DNA of 64,000 bases from Toxonevra muliebris (lineage: Eukaryota; Arthropoda; Insecta; Diptera; Pallopteridae), in contig OY829326.1 in the NCBI GenBank assembly GCA_963691655.1, positions 35,925,989 to 35,989,988 of the forward strand, read 5' to 3'. Below are positions 33,001 through 45,615 of the stretch, piece by piece; the stretch's first letter is position 1, and each line of letters starts with the position of its first letter. The notes below the pieces were generated by a model. It was not told where the DNA came from. It did no database searches and worked only from the letters and a program-made list of their open reading frames with translations. The translations under genes and the position numbers were made by a program.

Positions 33001-34844
33001 AGAAAAAACTTATTTTCTTAAAACATTTCCTAAAAGCGCTATCCAGGAACTTTAGAACGGAATGTGAAGCTAAGGCGTCAAGTAGCTGAAAAGCAACAAT
33101 CTGTACATTTTAATTGAGCTTGACAACATGAAGTTATCGTTGAAGCTGAATATGAAACGCCACTTTGTAGCACTTCAAGCATAAGAGCTGATTGACAAAA
33201 ATAAAAAATGGAAGAAAACACTGAATTATTTGAAGAATTTGGAGAAAAAATGAATTGAAGAAAAATATTTCAATTAATTATAATATCAAATAGTAATAAA
33301 TTATATTGATTCTTGTAGGTTTAGAGAAGACCTTTTTGTATTTTTTCTTTTAATATGGTATATTTGCCACGCTTCGTCGTTTGCTTCGATACATTCTCTG
33401 CTTTAGCTGCATACTTCACGTCTCACATTCTATTTCAGATTTTAATGTTAGCGCTGACATTCTAATGTCCTATAAATAGGATACGCTTAGTACTGATAAT
33501 TTCAATGCAGCTAAAGAAACACTTTGGAGCGTTTCCTTTCCCGTTGGGTACATACATATATGCATACAAACATACATCAAAGTGTGCATGTATTTTTTGG
33601 TGTTTTATATTTATTTTTATTTTTTTGTTTTATTATTAAATTATGAATATGACAAGAACATAAGTTTTATCTTAAAAAATATTTGCGCGAGTATGTTTGA
33701 GTATTATTATCGTTGTCGCTTCCGTCTCTGATAGCAGCCAAAGTGTCATAAATGTCATATTGCGTGACATTCGCAATTTTTCGTGCTGTCATGACGTTTA
33801 TGTTGTGCAAATTAAAGTTTCGTATTTTTTCAGCAAAATACAAAAAAAAAAAAAAAGAAAAGATATTGGTAAAAATAAATTTATGCATATGAGTACATTG
33901 TGCCAACAAAGATTTCGTTTTAATGTAAATCCATAATTGTAAGATACTTAAAAATCCTAAGGAATGTTTTAAAACAATCAAATAGTTAAGAATTTTGGTT
34001 ATAATAATCAAATATACATATATGTATAGATCGAGTGAGTTCTTTAACTTAAAATATGGGCTTTTTTTAACCTGAAGCTTTTAAATATCTCGAGTAATAA
34101 AAACTCAACGAAAAAAATATCCATAATCAAAATTTAATCATTCCACGGAGGAAATACATAAGTCATAAAATTAGTTCTCCTCCCCGCCTTCGAAATCTTA
34201 AATAGGAATCTCTGTTTTTTATTGCGTGCTTGGAGATGGGGAGCGAGCCCAATCTTCTAGCAAGATTTGAAATATTTTCTGTACCAAAACCGATTACATT
34301 CCAATCTAGTTTTTTGCCATATTTTAAGTAAGATTAAGGGCTACAACAAATGAAAAATTAAATGAAATTGAAATTCATATTTTTAAGATTTGTGAGGGCA
34401 AAGTATTTGTTGATGTCCTGTGACCATTTATAGTGCAAACAATTTTTTTTTTTATTATTGTTTTTTTTTTACTTTAAAATAAGATATACATATATCATAT
34501 GTATCATATGTAGTGGTTTAAAGATTTGCATGTGCTCGGAAAATATTTAGGTGCATTAACCACGGGGTTAAAATGGCGAAAACGGTCAATTTCAGGGAAC
34601 AGCCAACTCGTTCATCTACCACTCCTACATGAAATAGTATTTCGACAAAATTTAAACACAAATTTACTACTGAATGTAAGGGCTATCTGCGTGGTAAATT
34701 TGAAAGAAAAATCGGTTGGATTTCCACCACATACACAGATAAATCTATAACTAATCTAGCAACATACCAAAAGTTACCAGTTTTTGGTATTTAATGATCT
34801 ATAGTAGATATTTATGAGCTTACAAATTTATTAGTTCTCTTTGT
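30055..34844 (-). other. Start of the long Eip78C intron
   Basis: Follows a clear splice acceptor (tttcag, 30,060-30,055 on the minus strand). AT-rich, with scattered tandem cata/tatg runs near 32,040 and 32,370, and no coding exon that I can support. Confidence 0.5.
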
Positions 34845-34856
34845 ATCCTATTAAAA

Positions 34857-36043
34857 CCTGTTCTTTAACCTATCCTACAGCAGCCATGAAGGCACTATTA
34901 GACCTGACGCCACTACATCCAGTAATAGAGACGGCCGCAAAAAGGACAATTATGGGTATAGTAAGGGAAGGAGCTGGGAGCGGGAAGGTCATTAGTAATA
35001 GAGAGCTTGAAGGAATCTCTGCTGACCTGCCCCTAGCAACCTTACTAAGAGATGACAAGATCAAGAAATGAAACTTAAAAAATCCTTCAAAATTATACTA
35101 GGTAATAAGAGAGAATGGGACATCAAAACATTCCACACCTTTTATAAAGAACGCACACACAATTGGTTCGAGAAAAGAGAAAGGAATCTGGGGCAGGGGT
35201 GTACGGTTCCAAAACCAAACACTCGGAGCCTATGGCAAACACTGCAAGCATCTCCCAAGCGGAGATTCTTGCCATAATGCTCTATGCACAGTTCAACCTT
35301 GAACGTAAGTGTAAGAAGCCAGACATAGTAATCTACTCAGATAGTCAAGCGGCTGGCAGAGTACTGGACTCCTTTGAGATCTCCTCAAAATTAGCATGGG
35401 AATGTCTAGAGCTTTCGAATAAGCTAGGTAAGACAAATAAGATCACCTTATTTTGGTTACCTGGACACAGAGGGTAATGTGATGGCCGACAACCTAGCAA
35501 GGAAAGCAGCGGCCAAGACATGCATTGGTCCTGAACCCATGGTAGGTCTAGGAATCCAAACCATAAAAAGCACTCTAAAAGTCGAGGAATGGAACAGAAG
35601 TCATCCTACTGAACACTCCTCCAAAAGCTTAGGCAATTAAAGCTACTCATTGGAAACGTTGACCCCAAAAGAGCGACCCTCTGTTTAAAGCTAAGGAAAG
35701 TCCAACTTAGACTAATCATGGGCATTCTCTCAGGACACTGTAAACTGGGTAGCACATGAAGAACTTAAGAGTGATTCTAGATAACACTTGTAGGTTCTGC
35801 CAAAAAGACAAGGAAACATCAGAGTATAACCGAATACACTGCGAGGCACTTACTCGCAGGAGGAAAATATACCTGGGATAATATTACACGGAAAGTAAGG
35901 ACATTGAAGCCTTGAAGCCACATCAATTACAGAGATTCATCAGCAAGATTGGCTTACCTGAGAGCTTATAATTAAGCTACTATCGGGGGTATAATAGATC
36001 TTTAAGGTCGCAGTACATGTTAGCCATAATAATCAATCAATCA
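34857..36043 (+). mobile_element. 5'-truncated LINE with 12-base target duplication
   Basis: Flanked by atcctattaaaa at 34845-34856 and 36044-36055. Read across frame breaks, the plus strand shows the post-reverse-transcriptase segment (TYPTAAMKALLDLTPLH), an RNase H domain (QAEILAI, IVIYSDSQAAGRVLDS, ITLFWLPGHRG, then MADNLARKAA) and a Cys/His motif (CRFCQKDKE). The tail ends in atcaatcaatcaatc. At least three frameshifts or stops. Related 3' ends lie at 36,121, 44.1 kb and 60.2 kb, all on the same strand. Confidence 0.88.
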
Positions 36044-36120
36044 ATCCTATTAAAAGACAATTTTACTATAAGTCACTGAATTCTCAAACCATTTTAGATC
36101 CAAAACTAATCAATATATCT

Positions 36121-36182
36121 ATCACAATAGGCCCTAGATGGCCGCAGTGATCTGGGAAATTATTGCCCACCTCCGTATTAAT
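36121..36182 (+). mobile_element. Extremely truncated LINE tail with 15-base target duplication
   Basis: A 62-base insert lies between two copies of ctaatcaatatatct (36106-36120 and 36183-36197). The insert begins atcacaataggccctag and contains ggccgcagt, resembling the 3' tails of the LINE copies at 36.0 and 44.5 kb (acaatagacctaattgg, gtcgcagtaca). Confidence 0.65.
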
Positions 36183-37599
36183 CTAATCAATATATCTTAG
36201 ATTATAGTTTAAGCCCGCAATCACATATAATTCTTAAAAACTTTTTTGTCACGTACGAGTATAATTTATTTTTTAACTCTCTCTATCCGAATCTACTTTC
36301 AGAACCAAGGTATTTTTGAAAGACGTTTATTTTCGTCAAACGGTATTGTTTAAAAAATTTATGAATTTCATACGAAATAAATAAATAATAAAAAAAAATG
36401 TGGTCACAACTTAAGCCTGTGGTCATAAACTCTAAATAATTGTGCTGAACTGTGTTATATTTTAACTATAATACATTTTTCCATTGTCAATCAACACATT
36501 TACTTATTATTTTTCTTAATAGTTAAAAGAACAAATTTATTTAGTAGGTATGTATTATTATGAAAATAAAATAGAAAAAAAAATTACACAACCATAGATA
36601 AGTTTCTACAATAATAACATTAAATAAACAAATGAGACGAAATTATTTAGTTCAGAATTTTTTTAGTCTGTGTGCTTTGCTGACAACATGATGAAAAATC
36701 ACAAAATTTGCTCAGTTGCCAATTTGTTGTTGTTGTTGTTGCTGCCATTGCTACTGCTCTATTCTGTTGTGTTATTGTTGTTGTTGTCTGTTTGTCTGCA
36801 AAATGTGACATTCTTGTGGTGCTTCACATGTCAGCATGTCTATCTATTTAAGCTGTCGCTAGCTATTAAGTGGTCAGATATGTAGTTTACATACATATGA
36901 ATTGTATCTTTTAGATACAAATTTCAAAAGTAAATACACATGCACTCATACATACATATGTATGCATGTGTTCGTATATTCATATACATACATAAAGAAA
37001 AATAAAATGAATAATAAGTTCATTAGCCTCTTTGTGAAGGACTTAAGCAAATGTAAACGCACAGTAATTTTTATAAATTTGTTTAAATTATTTTTGCATA
37101 CATACATGCATATGTATGTAAGTAGGTATGTTTGTAAATAGATAGATATTCTGCAAAAATGTTCATACATAAATGTAGTTATATGTGTGTGTGTGTGCGT
37201 ATGAAATGTGCGTAAATTGTGCGTGTGCGTATCTGGCATACGGAAATAAATTAATTGAGTTTTTTACATAATTTTTTATGAAAGTTTTCATAATTAATAT
37301 GAAAATTAATATAATAAATATGTAAAAAGTTTGCTATAGCAATATGCGCGATACCAATCATATTCCTTAACCCTTCGGTCAACTGAGGACGTATTGTGAG
37401 AAAACGGTTATAGATATTCATATACAAATTCTTGACTTTGTCAATATAATTATCTACGTTTAAGTAATTATCTTCGTTAAAATTTTTTTTTTTGTTAGAA
37501 CAGCAAAAGAAGTATTCAAGAATACAGTACTCAGAAAAGTTTTACGTACATTGCACTATATCCTATGTTCCTTTTTGCATATTTTTTAAATCTACCAGA

Positions 37600-37755
37600 T
37601 TTATTAATAAATGTTTGCAGATCCTGCGGTATTAAAGAGATCAGGTGTTCGTCTCCCATCACTCCAGTGCCAAATATGCTTACTCTGATCTGGCAGAAAG
37701 CGGGGCAGACACAAAGAAAGTGGTCAGCCGTCTCTTCATAGACTAATACTCAAAG
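37600..37755 (-). mobile_element. LINE C-terminal fragment
   Basis: Minus strand translates to EETADHFLCVCPAFCQIRV and FGTGVMGDEHLISLI, the Cys/His segment following RNase H in I- and R1-type LINEs. Only this piece survives. Confidence 0.6.
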
Positions 37756-40264
37756 GAGTTGTAAGAGATTTTTATAAGACGATATCCTATTTTAATGTTT
37801 CCAATCCTATTTTCTTTGGGACCTAAATTGAGCTCATGACTCTGTTAATACATCCCAAAGAAAAGTATCAAAAAGGAAAATATTTTATTTCCAAAAAATA
37901 ACAAAAACGAATATACCATAACAAGATGGCATAGCACTTTGTCCATGTCTTATTAGGCACTCGAAAGCAGAAAACCGCACACATTCAGGAAAAAACGAAA
38001 AAAAAACAATTTTTTTTTTCAAAACTGAAATAATTTGTTCGAATGGAAAATGAATAATTAAGGAATTTATAAAATAATTTGATAAAATATTTAATTTTAT
38101 ATTCTGTCGCAAAGCAAACCAAGGTTTCATGTAAGACAAGTTGTATCTGAGATTATTCTCCGATTACAATCGATTAATCAGCAAGGGTGAATGACAAGAA
38201 CACTCTGCTGCAAAACAAAGGTTTTAATTTCACAATTTTATCCAGAATGTATCTAAAGTTCCATTTTCTTTGAATTTCAAGAAGAAGTTCTTCTGATTTT
38301 TAATTTATCAAAATCGAAAGGCATGTTTACCCTAATAAACTTAGAAACTTAAACCACAATCAGGTAACTGATTTTCCTTTTCATCAAGGTTGTCCTCTAA
38401 ATCTAATTATTTTATCACTAAAGCCCCAAATTTTAATTTCGGCTTGTTTTTACCTATGTTGAAAATTTTTTATTCTTTTCTTAGCTTCTTTGGTCAAATT
38501 TGTATTGGCTACTTAAGGATTAATAGCAACTAATTCTAGTTGGAATGATAGCCATCAGTGGCATAGGTAGGAATTTTCCTTAGGGGAGAATATAATATTA
38601 TTTTTTGTATATAACTTGTTAAAATATGTATATATCCAATATATATATGAACAGTATTAAAGTTGTTCGTTTTCTTTAGTTATTCCAATCGTTATTACGA
38701 GGAACAATATTGTCAAAAAATTACTTTTGACAGAAGGGCTAATCAAGTAATAAATAACAACAAGAATAAAATAATAAGTCATTAAACACAAATAATAAAT
38801 AAGTCGACGTTTTTATATTCCAATATGGCAACGAACACACATACATACACACTAAATAAATACCTATATATGATGTGATACGGTGATGCGCTGTGATGGT
38901 TGCCTCATGATGCGTCAGTCATTCAGTCTCAGACATTTTTATGCTGTTGCTATCGTTGTCTACAACGACAAAGTTATCAACTTCCAATGGACATTGACCC
39001 AGTGTTCTCAATTGATTGTTAACATTTTTATTATTATTTATTGTTGTTGTTGTGTACATTTCGTTCAATGTGTATTTGTAAAACTACAATACCACATATA
39101 CATATATAGTATACAAAGTAGAAATTTAGTACATTTGAAACGTACTCGTTTTTCTATCGTTTTTTTTTCCAGTTTCATTCTCTGGCTGGAGAAGCTTGTT
39201 AGTAAAATTCATTATTAAAACAGTCCACCCGCCTGCCAAGCAGTCTGCCTACAAGAAAATGTAGTGAAAATGCGGTTGATTTCGAAACATTCACATTAGG
39301 CCGGAATGAAAAATCATTTTTTTTTTCTTTTATGTTAATCAAAGAAAAAGTTATTAGCGGCAAAAAAAAATACATATGCAAAGTTCAACTCAAGGAAGAG
39401 TGTGCTTCCTAACGAGATCTAAAAGTTGAGTAAGAGAGGCAATCTAATCAAGAACTTGAATAATCTCCCTTTCGATAACTTTTGAGACCATTAGGCTGCA
39501 TTTTGGCGAAAGTTGGTCGATACTTGTGCGGCAGGTTTTAATCACAACCAAATAACGTTAGTCGTTACGATCTCAAAATATCTTAAAAATCATTGAAGAA
39601 AACTTTTTCTGTTTTTGCTACTATTTACTCTTAATCACATCTGTCAGAGAAACCCGCCATAATACAATTTGTATATGTTTTTGGAGAGGAACCTTGCTTA
39701 GAATTAAAAATTTATTTATTTTTCATGTAATTGATTGCAATATCATTGAAGAATTTTATTATACAATTTTAAATTAAGATCCAAATTTTTTTTGAAATTA
39801 CCGAACTCAAGTTTTAAATGAAATTGCGGCGTATTGACGATTTTACGAGGCTTGAAACGACTGTAAAGGAAGCTTAATTTCAGCTACAATTGCGGAGCGC
39901 AAATGAAATTAGGGGAACAAACTTCAGTACAAAAAAAAAAATTGTAAAAATTAGTTTTTGTTTTTCATTCTAGCCTAATGTTTGTCTGTACATATTGATG
40001 TATATTTACACTGAGGAGAAAAGATATAACAATCATCAGCAACAGGAATTTTGTTTTTAATAAATTGCAAACAAACGTTTGCATATGGTTTTATGTGAGT
40101 ATGACAGTGTTATGGTAAACAAAAATTGCGGGATGTCGTAACCGAAATGAAAAATTCAAAATGGTTAGCCACTCGCTTATTGCAGTTTTGCATTCATAGT
40201 GAAATAAATCAAATTGCGTATTCGTAAGGAAATTTCTGTTTTGAAACATGTAAAATTTGACTTA
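37756..40264. other. Intron sequence, nothing supported
   Basis: AT-rich with short satellite-like tata and catacata runs. A phrase near 38,560 (agtggcataggtagg) resembles dispersed repeats but cannot be delimited. Confidence 0.4.
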
Positions 40265-40269
40265 AAGCG

Positions 40270-40770
40270 TGTTAAGGACCCTGTGGAGGAGCCCCTAATT
40301 GAGTTCGATTAGTGCTCCCTGCACTAATCGTCCCATCACCATCCATGCCGTCGCCTCACGACCACCCTAAGTATTATTAAAAAATGAATTATTGAATTGT
40401 TGAATGTTCCTAACATACCACTCTGGTATTAATTTGAATTGTTAAACTCCTTTGAAATACCCCTCTAGTATTTATCTATTACAATGTAATATCTATGTAT
40501 ATATTCTCTTTATGTACAAAAATATTGTAATAGATTCTCTCAATCCATGGGATTATACCAGTTGCCAGACGGTATAAAATCCCATTGCTTGAGAAAATCT
40601 AGATTTAGTCTTTGAGCAACCCTTGCTCACAAAAAAATCACTGACAATCTCAATAAAATTCACACTCTGTGAAATATTATAAATTTTTAACCGAAACTCC
40701 TCGTGCGTTGTTATTTAAATATCTATTTTTCAGCCCTCTCTCTCTCTCTCAAATCACGATGATTTGTTCA
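40270..40770 (+). mobile_element. Solo LTR of a retrotransposon
   Basis: Starts TGTTAAGG and ends TTGTTCA, so it has TG...CA ends, and is flanked by the 5-base duplication aagcg (40265-40269, 40771-40775). Inside are a TATA box (tataaaa, 40573-40579), an AATAAA signal about 75 bases later (40652-40657) and a CT-rich run (40732-40750). These are the promoter, poly(A) and U5 parts of an LTR. No internal coding region is present, so it is what remains after recombination between two LTRs. Gypsy or BEL/Pao type cannot be decided. Confidence 0.78.
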
Positions 40771-41089
40771 AAGCGTTTAAAGAAAAAAATTGAAGAAAAT
40801 ATAGTGGAGTCATTGAACACCGAGGACTCCAACCGCAAAATCAGGAAAACCTAACTTAGCCCCATCAGGGTTTCATTTATTATCTCGCACATAAACTGGA
40901 AAATTTTTGAAAAACGACTACCTTATCTAATAAAAGCAATAACTATTCGAATTGCGATTCTTTTGCTGGTTATTTGATCACACGGGTCCAACATAAACCG
41001 TTTACAGTCAGACGTGCGGTCATGATACTGGTCGAATCACTACAGTTCACTTCAAATCCATCAAGTTACACAAATGCTCAAACATAGAG

Positions 41090-41490
41090 GTCTATATTTT
41101 ATGTTGTAATGATGGATGCATTATACAGTATGGAGTCGGCTCTGTGGTGAAAATCGATGGCAAAATGAACAAGGAACACTACCTAAAATTTTATAAGAGC
41201 ATTTAAGCGTCGGTTCGAGCAGGACAATGATCTGAAACATAAGTACGTCAAAACTAGCGCGTAATTGGCTAAATTTGTCCAGTTTTAAGATAGTGGAGAT
41301 TATAAAAAGTCTCTTGAAAAAGCAAATGGAAAATTATGCAATTCCATCAAAAGACATGAATGAACTGTGGGACCGTGTTGAGGAGAAATGGTATTCGCTG
41401 GATGTCGCGTACAATTTGGATCATAGCATAGAAAGAAAGCATTGAAAAAGGCGAATGGTTTGTGGACCAAAGTATTGGGTAAAAAGTGAT
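41090..41490 (+). pseudogene. Tc1-like transposase remnant
   Basis: Scattered matches across frames: MNKEHYLKF, then FEQDNDLKH (the second catalytic Asp segment), later PSKDMNELWDRVEEKW near the C-terminus. The region between is full of stops. No terminal repeats located. Confidence 0.55.
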
Positions 41491-43510
41491 ATTTTTATAT
41501 CGGATGGAAAACTATAACAATTTAGTTATATCATATGTAAATGTCAGGATTTTTTTTGAAAAAATATGGGACAGCAATTTTCTGTAATATAGTACGTGTT
41601 ACTGATCATTATTGCACTTTTGCTCATCACTGTATACATAGATTTCATGTTCGTTCATTGTGATGCTTGTGCCGCAGTGAAAAGCATAACAATTTTAGCA
41701 AGCAGTGACTACTCTATAACTTACTGCTACAACAACTAATAGTTACTTCTTTTCTGATGGTAGTGATAGTAGCACACAATAACAAATAAATGAGCACAAG
41801 TGAAAGATGCTTTCAAAGCTATGTGCATGTTTTGGCTGTTTGTATCTGTAAATGGCATTAAAATAGTTTTTCTTTTCAACTTTTTATAACAAATTACATT
41901 TCGTTGAAATTTTATTTATCCGACTCATACCGCCCATTTTTGTCTTGCCCCTATTGCTCGTACTATGACATACGTAATTAATTCATAACATAAATTTTTT
42001 ATGTTTCATCCAAGTCAACTAAGACAACTAGGTACTTATTTATGTACTAAGAATATAAATATATATATGTATTCCACATTTAGTGAGTTACACTGTTTTA
42101 TTTCTTCTTTTCCACCCCTCTGTCCCTGTCATTTCTCCACCCTAACATATGTACTTGAATTAACACAAATAAATACACACATACATACAAATGAATTTCA
42201 GTGTCATTCGTACGCGAGCGTTAATTGAACTAAATTAATTATGACATAATAATAATTGAAAATTTTGCTGTTTTAGCAAATAAATCAGTAATGAAATGTG
42301 AAAAAACGAAAAGCAAGAAGTAAAAACGAAATATAACAAAACCAAAAAACTACAAAAAAAAAAAGAAAAAGAAAACACGAAACTTGTGAGTTTTGTTTTT
42401 ACAAGTAAGTCTCATTCACTCACAGAACGTCGAATGAAAAAAAAAGAAGTGTGTCAAAACCATTTGCCTTAATTAATGACTTTCTGTGCTAATTTGTCAA
42501 TGGCCAAAATCTTTTTTTTTTTAACTATCACGGACAGGCAAAAGAAGTAAAAAAAAGACGCACACAAATTGTTATAATTTTTAAATTAAGAAGCTATAAT
42601 AATATGGCAATAAATTAAAATGGGATTATATGGATTTGTAGTTTTTGTTTTTAGGTTAACGCCCTCTAAACTACTGAATAAAAAAATAAGTTTTAAAAAC
42701 TATTAGATTTTATAGTTTTCTATTGCTTCGAGACATTCGTCGAAAAATAAACTTTGTACGCATGTTAACATTAGCGCCCATATTTGCTAAGGTATATTTA
42801 ATTACTTGGATTTATTTTTCAGTTTCAAGAATATCAGTAAAAATGGGGATTAAAAAAAAAGTAAAATTCCTGATGTAAGGGCGGTAGAAATCCTATTGGC
42901 CACACAGAAAGAAACTCAAAGTTGAGTTTCTATACGGACTGCAACGTCAACTCAATCGGAAGTAAATTTTCGACCAAACAAAATGCATATGCTATGAATA
43001 TGCTAAAGGCTATCCGAAATCTTCGACGGACTATATAAGATTGGCACAAGAAGTGAATATTTTCTAGTCATGAATATTAGAAAACGATCTGGAATGCACG
43101 AAGAAATTTGTTTAATGGGTTCCTCGAATTTTGGATGACGGCCTGAAAGTGGCACGTATTTGCTTTGCCCATTATTTCTTTATAAAAGTCGAGCACCTTT
43201 AATAAAACTATAACTGGTAATGATTCTATAAGAACGACCCGAAAATCAAACAACAGTCCATTGTATAGAGTCTAAAGGTGGAAATCCACCCGTTAAAATA
43301 ACGGCGTTAAGAAATTTTTTTAATGTGGATCTGCCGACATAAGAAATACATTGAAATTAATGAAATTTATGAACATAAGAAGAAGAAACGATGAAAATTA
43401 AAAATATGAAATTAAATTTAGTTTTGTCTGTTCTTTACCAAGCAACTTATGTTTACTTTGCTGTTCAATAACCTAGTGAATACTAGGTAAAAGGTGAATC
43501 GAAGCACGAA

Positions 43511-43733
43511 TGGAAGGGACCTATAGTTTCAAGTCGAATCCGAACGTCGAAGTGAAAAGTTTTTCATTTGCATTTTTACTCTTAGAGGTTTGCCATTGCC
43601 AGCCAAGAGGTGGTGCCGTGTAGAAAAGTTTTTATTTTCTATTTTCGATTTTTGAGCGTGCCGAGATATGAACCCGAGCACCTCTGCGTAGCAGTCCAAC
43701 ACACTAACTACTAGGCTACGGCGACCAACCAAT
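43511..43733 (-). mobile_element. tRNA-derived SINE, copy 3
   Basis: Minus strand. Head with A box TAGCCTAGTAG and a B-box-like GGGTTCATATCTC, then a body sharing ttggctggcaatggcaaa and gttcggattcgacttg with copy 1. It stops at ctataggtccctt and lacks the CCTAACC tail, so it is 3' truncated. The head is closer to a different tRNA (loop CTGCTAC) than copy 1. Confidence 0.7.
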
Positions 43734-44079
43734 CGTATATATAGCAAATGTTTTTAAGTCGGGAAGAAATGTTGGTGCAAGCGAATAAAAATGAGAGTGC
43801 ATTACTTTAAAGAAGATTAAATTAATTTGGATGAATAAGTAAAAACTTTTAGTTTCATTTAACTTTCACTTTTCGAGCACAGTTGTATCAGGTACTAGGT
43901 TTGGAAACGAACCATCCGCAATTTGAGTGAGTCGGACAGAACCATGAACCAAAATGCTTTTGTATTTTTTTTATTTTACTTCAACTAAACTAAAGCCAAA
44001 CCAGTTTTGGTCGAAATTAGCGGTCAAGAATCAAATGGGCTCTGAACCCTTTATAAGAATATAAACTAACACTATACAA

Positions 44080-44540
44080 GAAAAAGTAATAGAAGAGGAA
44101 AGGGTTAGTACGTCAACCTACTGGACCCAAATCTCTAACCTTAGATAGTCAAAGTTGCTAATAGAAGACATCAACCCAAAGAGAGCCGTTTTATGTCTGA
44201 AACTATTTAAAAACAATTTCAGAATCATCACGGGTTTCCTTTCAGGACATTACAAACTTGGAGAATACATGCGAAATCTAAACATAGAACTGTCGCATTT
44301 GTTAGAAGGAAAATGAGACGCCGGAGCATATGTTGCTGCAGCATATTATTCTAGGAGAAAAAAATATTAGGGGCATTACTGACCAGGCACTTTAGACATC
44401 ATAAAATAAGAGCTGAAATCCATATTAAGATCCGTTAATGGGAGTGGCCTTTCTGAAAGCTTATAATAACGCACTTACTTGGGATACAATAGACCTAATT
44501 GGTCGGGTCGCAGTACACTACACTCAATAAGATCAATTAA
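44080..44540 (+). mobile_element. LINE 3' end, second copy
   Basis: Aligns with 35,590-36,043: gacatcaacccaaagagagcc, tttcctttcaggacatta, ggagaatacatg, gagacgccggagcatatg, and the tail ggtcgcagtacactacac. Same strand as the copy at 34.9 kb. Frame is destroyed. Confidence 0.72.
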
Positions 44541-45544
44541 TAAACCATTGTGAATATTTTCAACATAAGGCAATAATTTCCTATACAAGTGCAACCTTAT
44601 TAAATTTTACACTGTAAGAGTTTTGAACCAAACCATATTTGACCTGAACTAGTGGTTTGAAGGTGCAGAAGAATCGGTTTTTAAACCGAACCGCAATATT
44701 TGTTTGGTCTCCATCCACTGTTTGGAAAAACCTTAAAGTTTTTTGATCGAATACCACGGAAAAGGAACTGTAAATAAAATTGGATAAATTTATTACTATA
44801 TCAGTTCGAAAAAATTACATATTTTTTTAAGATCTGAACAAAAACAATATTTTCGAAAAAAAGAAACAATTTTTATGTTTGCATACCAACTATTTATAAT
44901 TGCATTGAAATGCATAACACATCCAAACATAGATGCATATTTGCATATGTATATTCTAAGAAATGATGGCAAAATGACGCTCTTATGTTATATACACTCG
45001 TATGTTCCTTCGTATTTGTTTTGAAATTTTGCATAATATTTACAAAAAAATAATAGTCATAGTACGAATCGTAGTTGAAACCTTCAACCACATAATTTTC
45101 TATCCTTCAATTGGCTTTAGCTTTTGTATTTCGCAATTGCAGTTGCGAACATTAGAGGAATAAGTAACTTTTTTTTCGCTTTTGCAATTCTTTTGTTTTT
45201 GTACCTTAGACCATAATAAATGTATATACTCGTAAGTATGTGTATGTATGCACACAATATGAATTTATGTAGATAGCATAATGCAATGCCCCCCATGTAA
45301 GTGAGGCCGTCATCGCCGTCATCGTCGTCGTCGCCAATGCGCGCACCTAGAAAACAAACCCACTTTGGATTGTCGAGGCCGCTAAAATAGAGGAGAGGAT
45401 GAATGACAAACAGCGATGGACATAAATGTATACTTGCACATAAAAATGCATAAAAAACAAACAGAAACACACACATTCATACTTACACACATTAATATAC
45501 TAATACTTAAATGTATATTTATGCATAGAAAATCGTAAATGTAT

Positions 45545-45615
45545 AACCACAACGAAGGCCTCCCGCGTCGGTCGTTGATCTCCCTCCGCGGCGTATTGAA
45601 TCCAATGCGCTACTT
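45545..45615 (-). repeat. Degenerate tRNA-like sequence
   Basis: Minus strand holds TAGCGCATTGG, a perfect A-box pattern, and about 20 bases on GATCAACGACC, a near B box. The spacing is too short and no cloverleaf closes, so it is not a working tRNA. Likely a SINE head. It is a GC-rich island in AT-rich intron. Confidence 0.4.

Noticed and set aside
37367..37395. Complete TTAA element starting TTAACCCTTCGG
   Set aside because: Only one end is visible; no complementary end with TTAA could be found downstream.
45117..45476. Minus-strand frame with an Asp run
   Set aside because: The Asp run comes from a GAC/GAT repeat; the remaining translation is AT-driven, and no splice pair fits.
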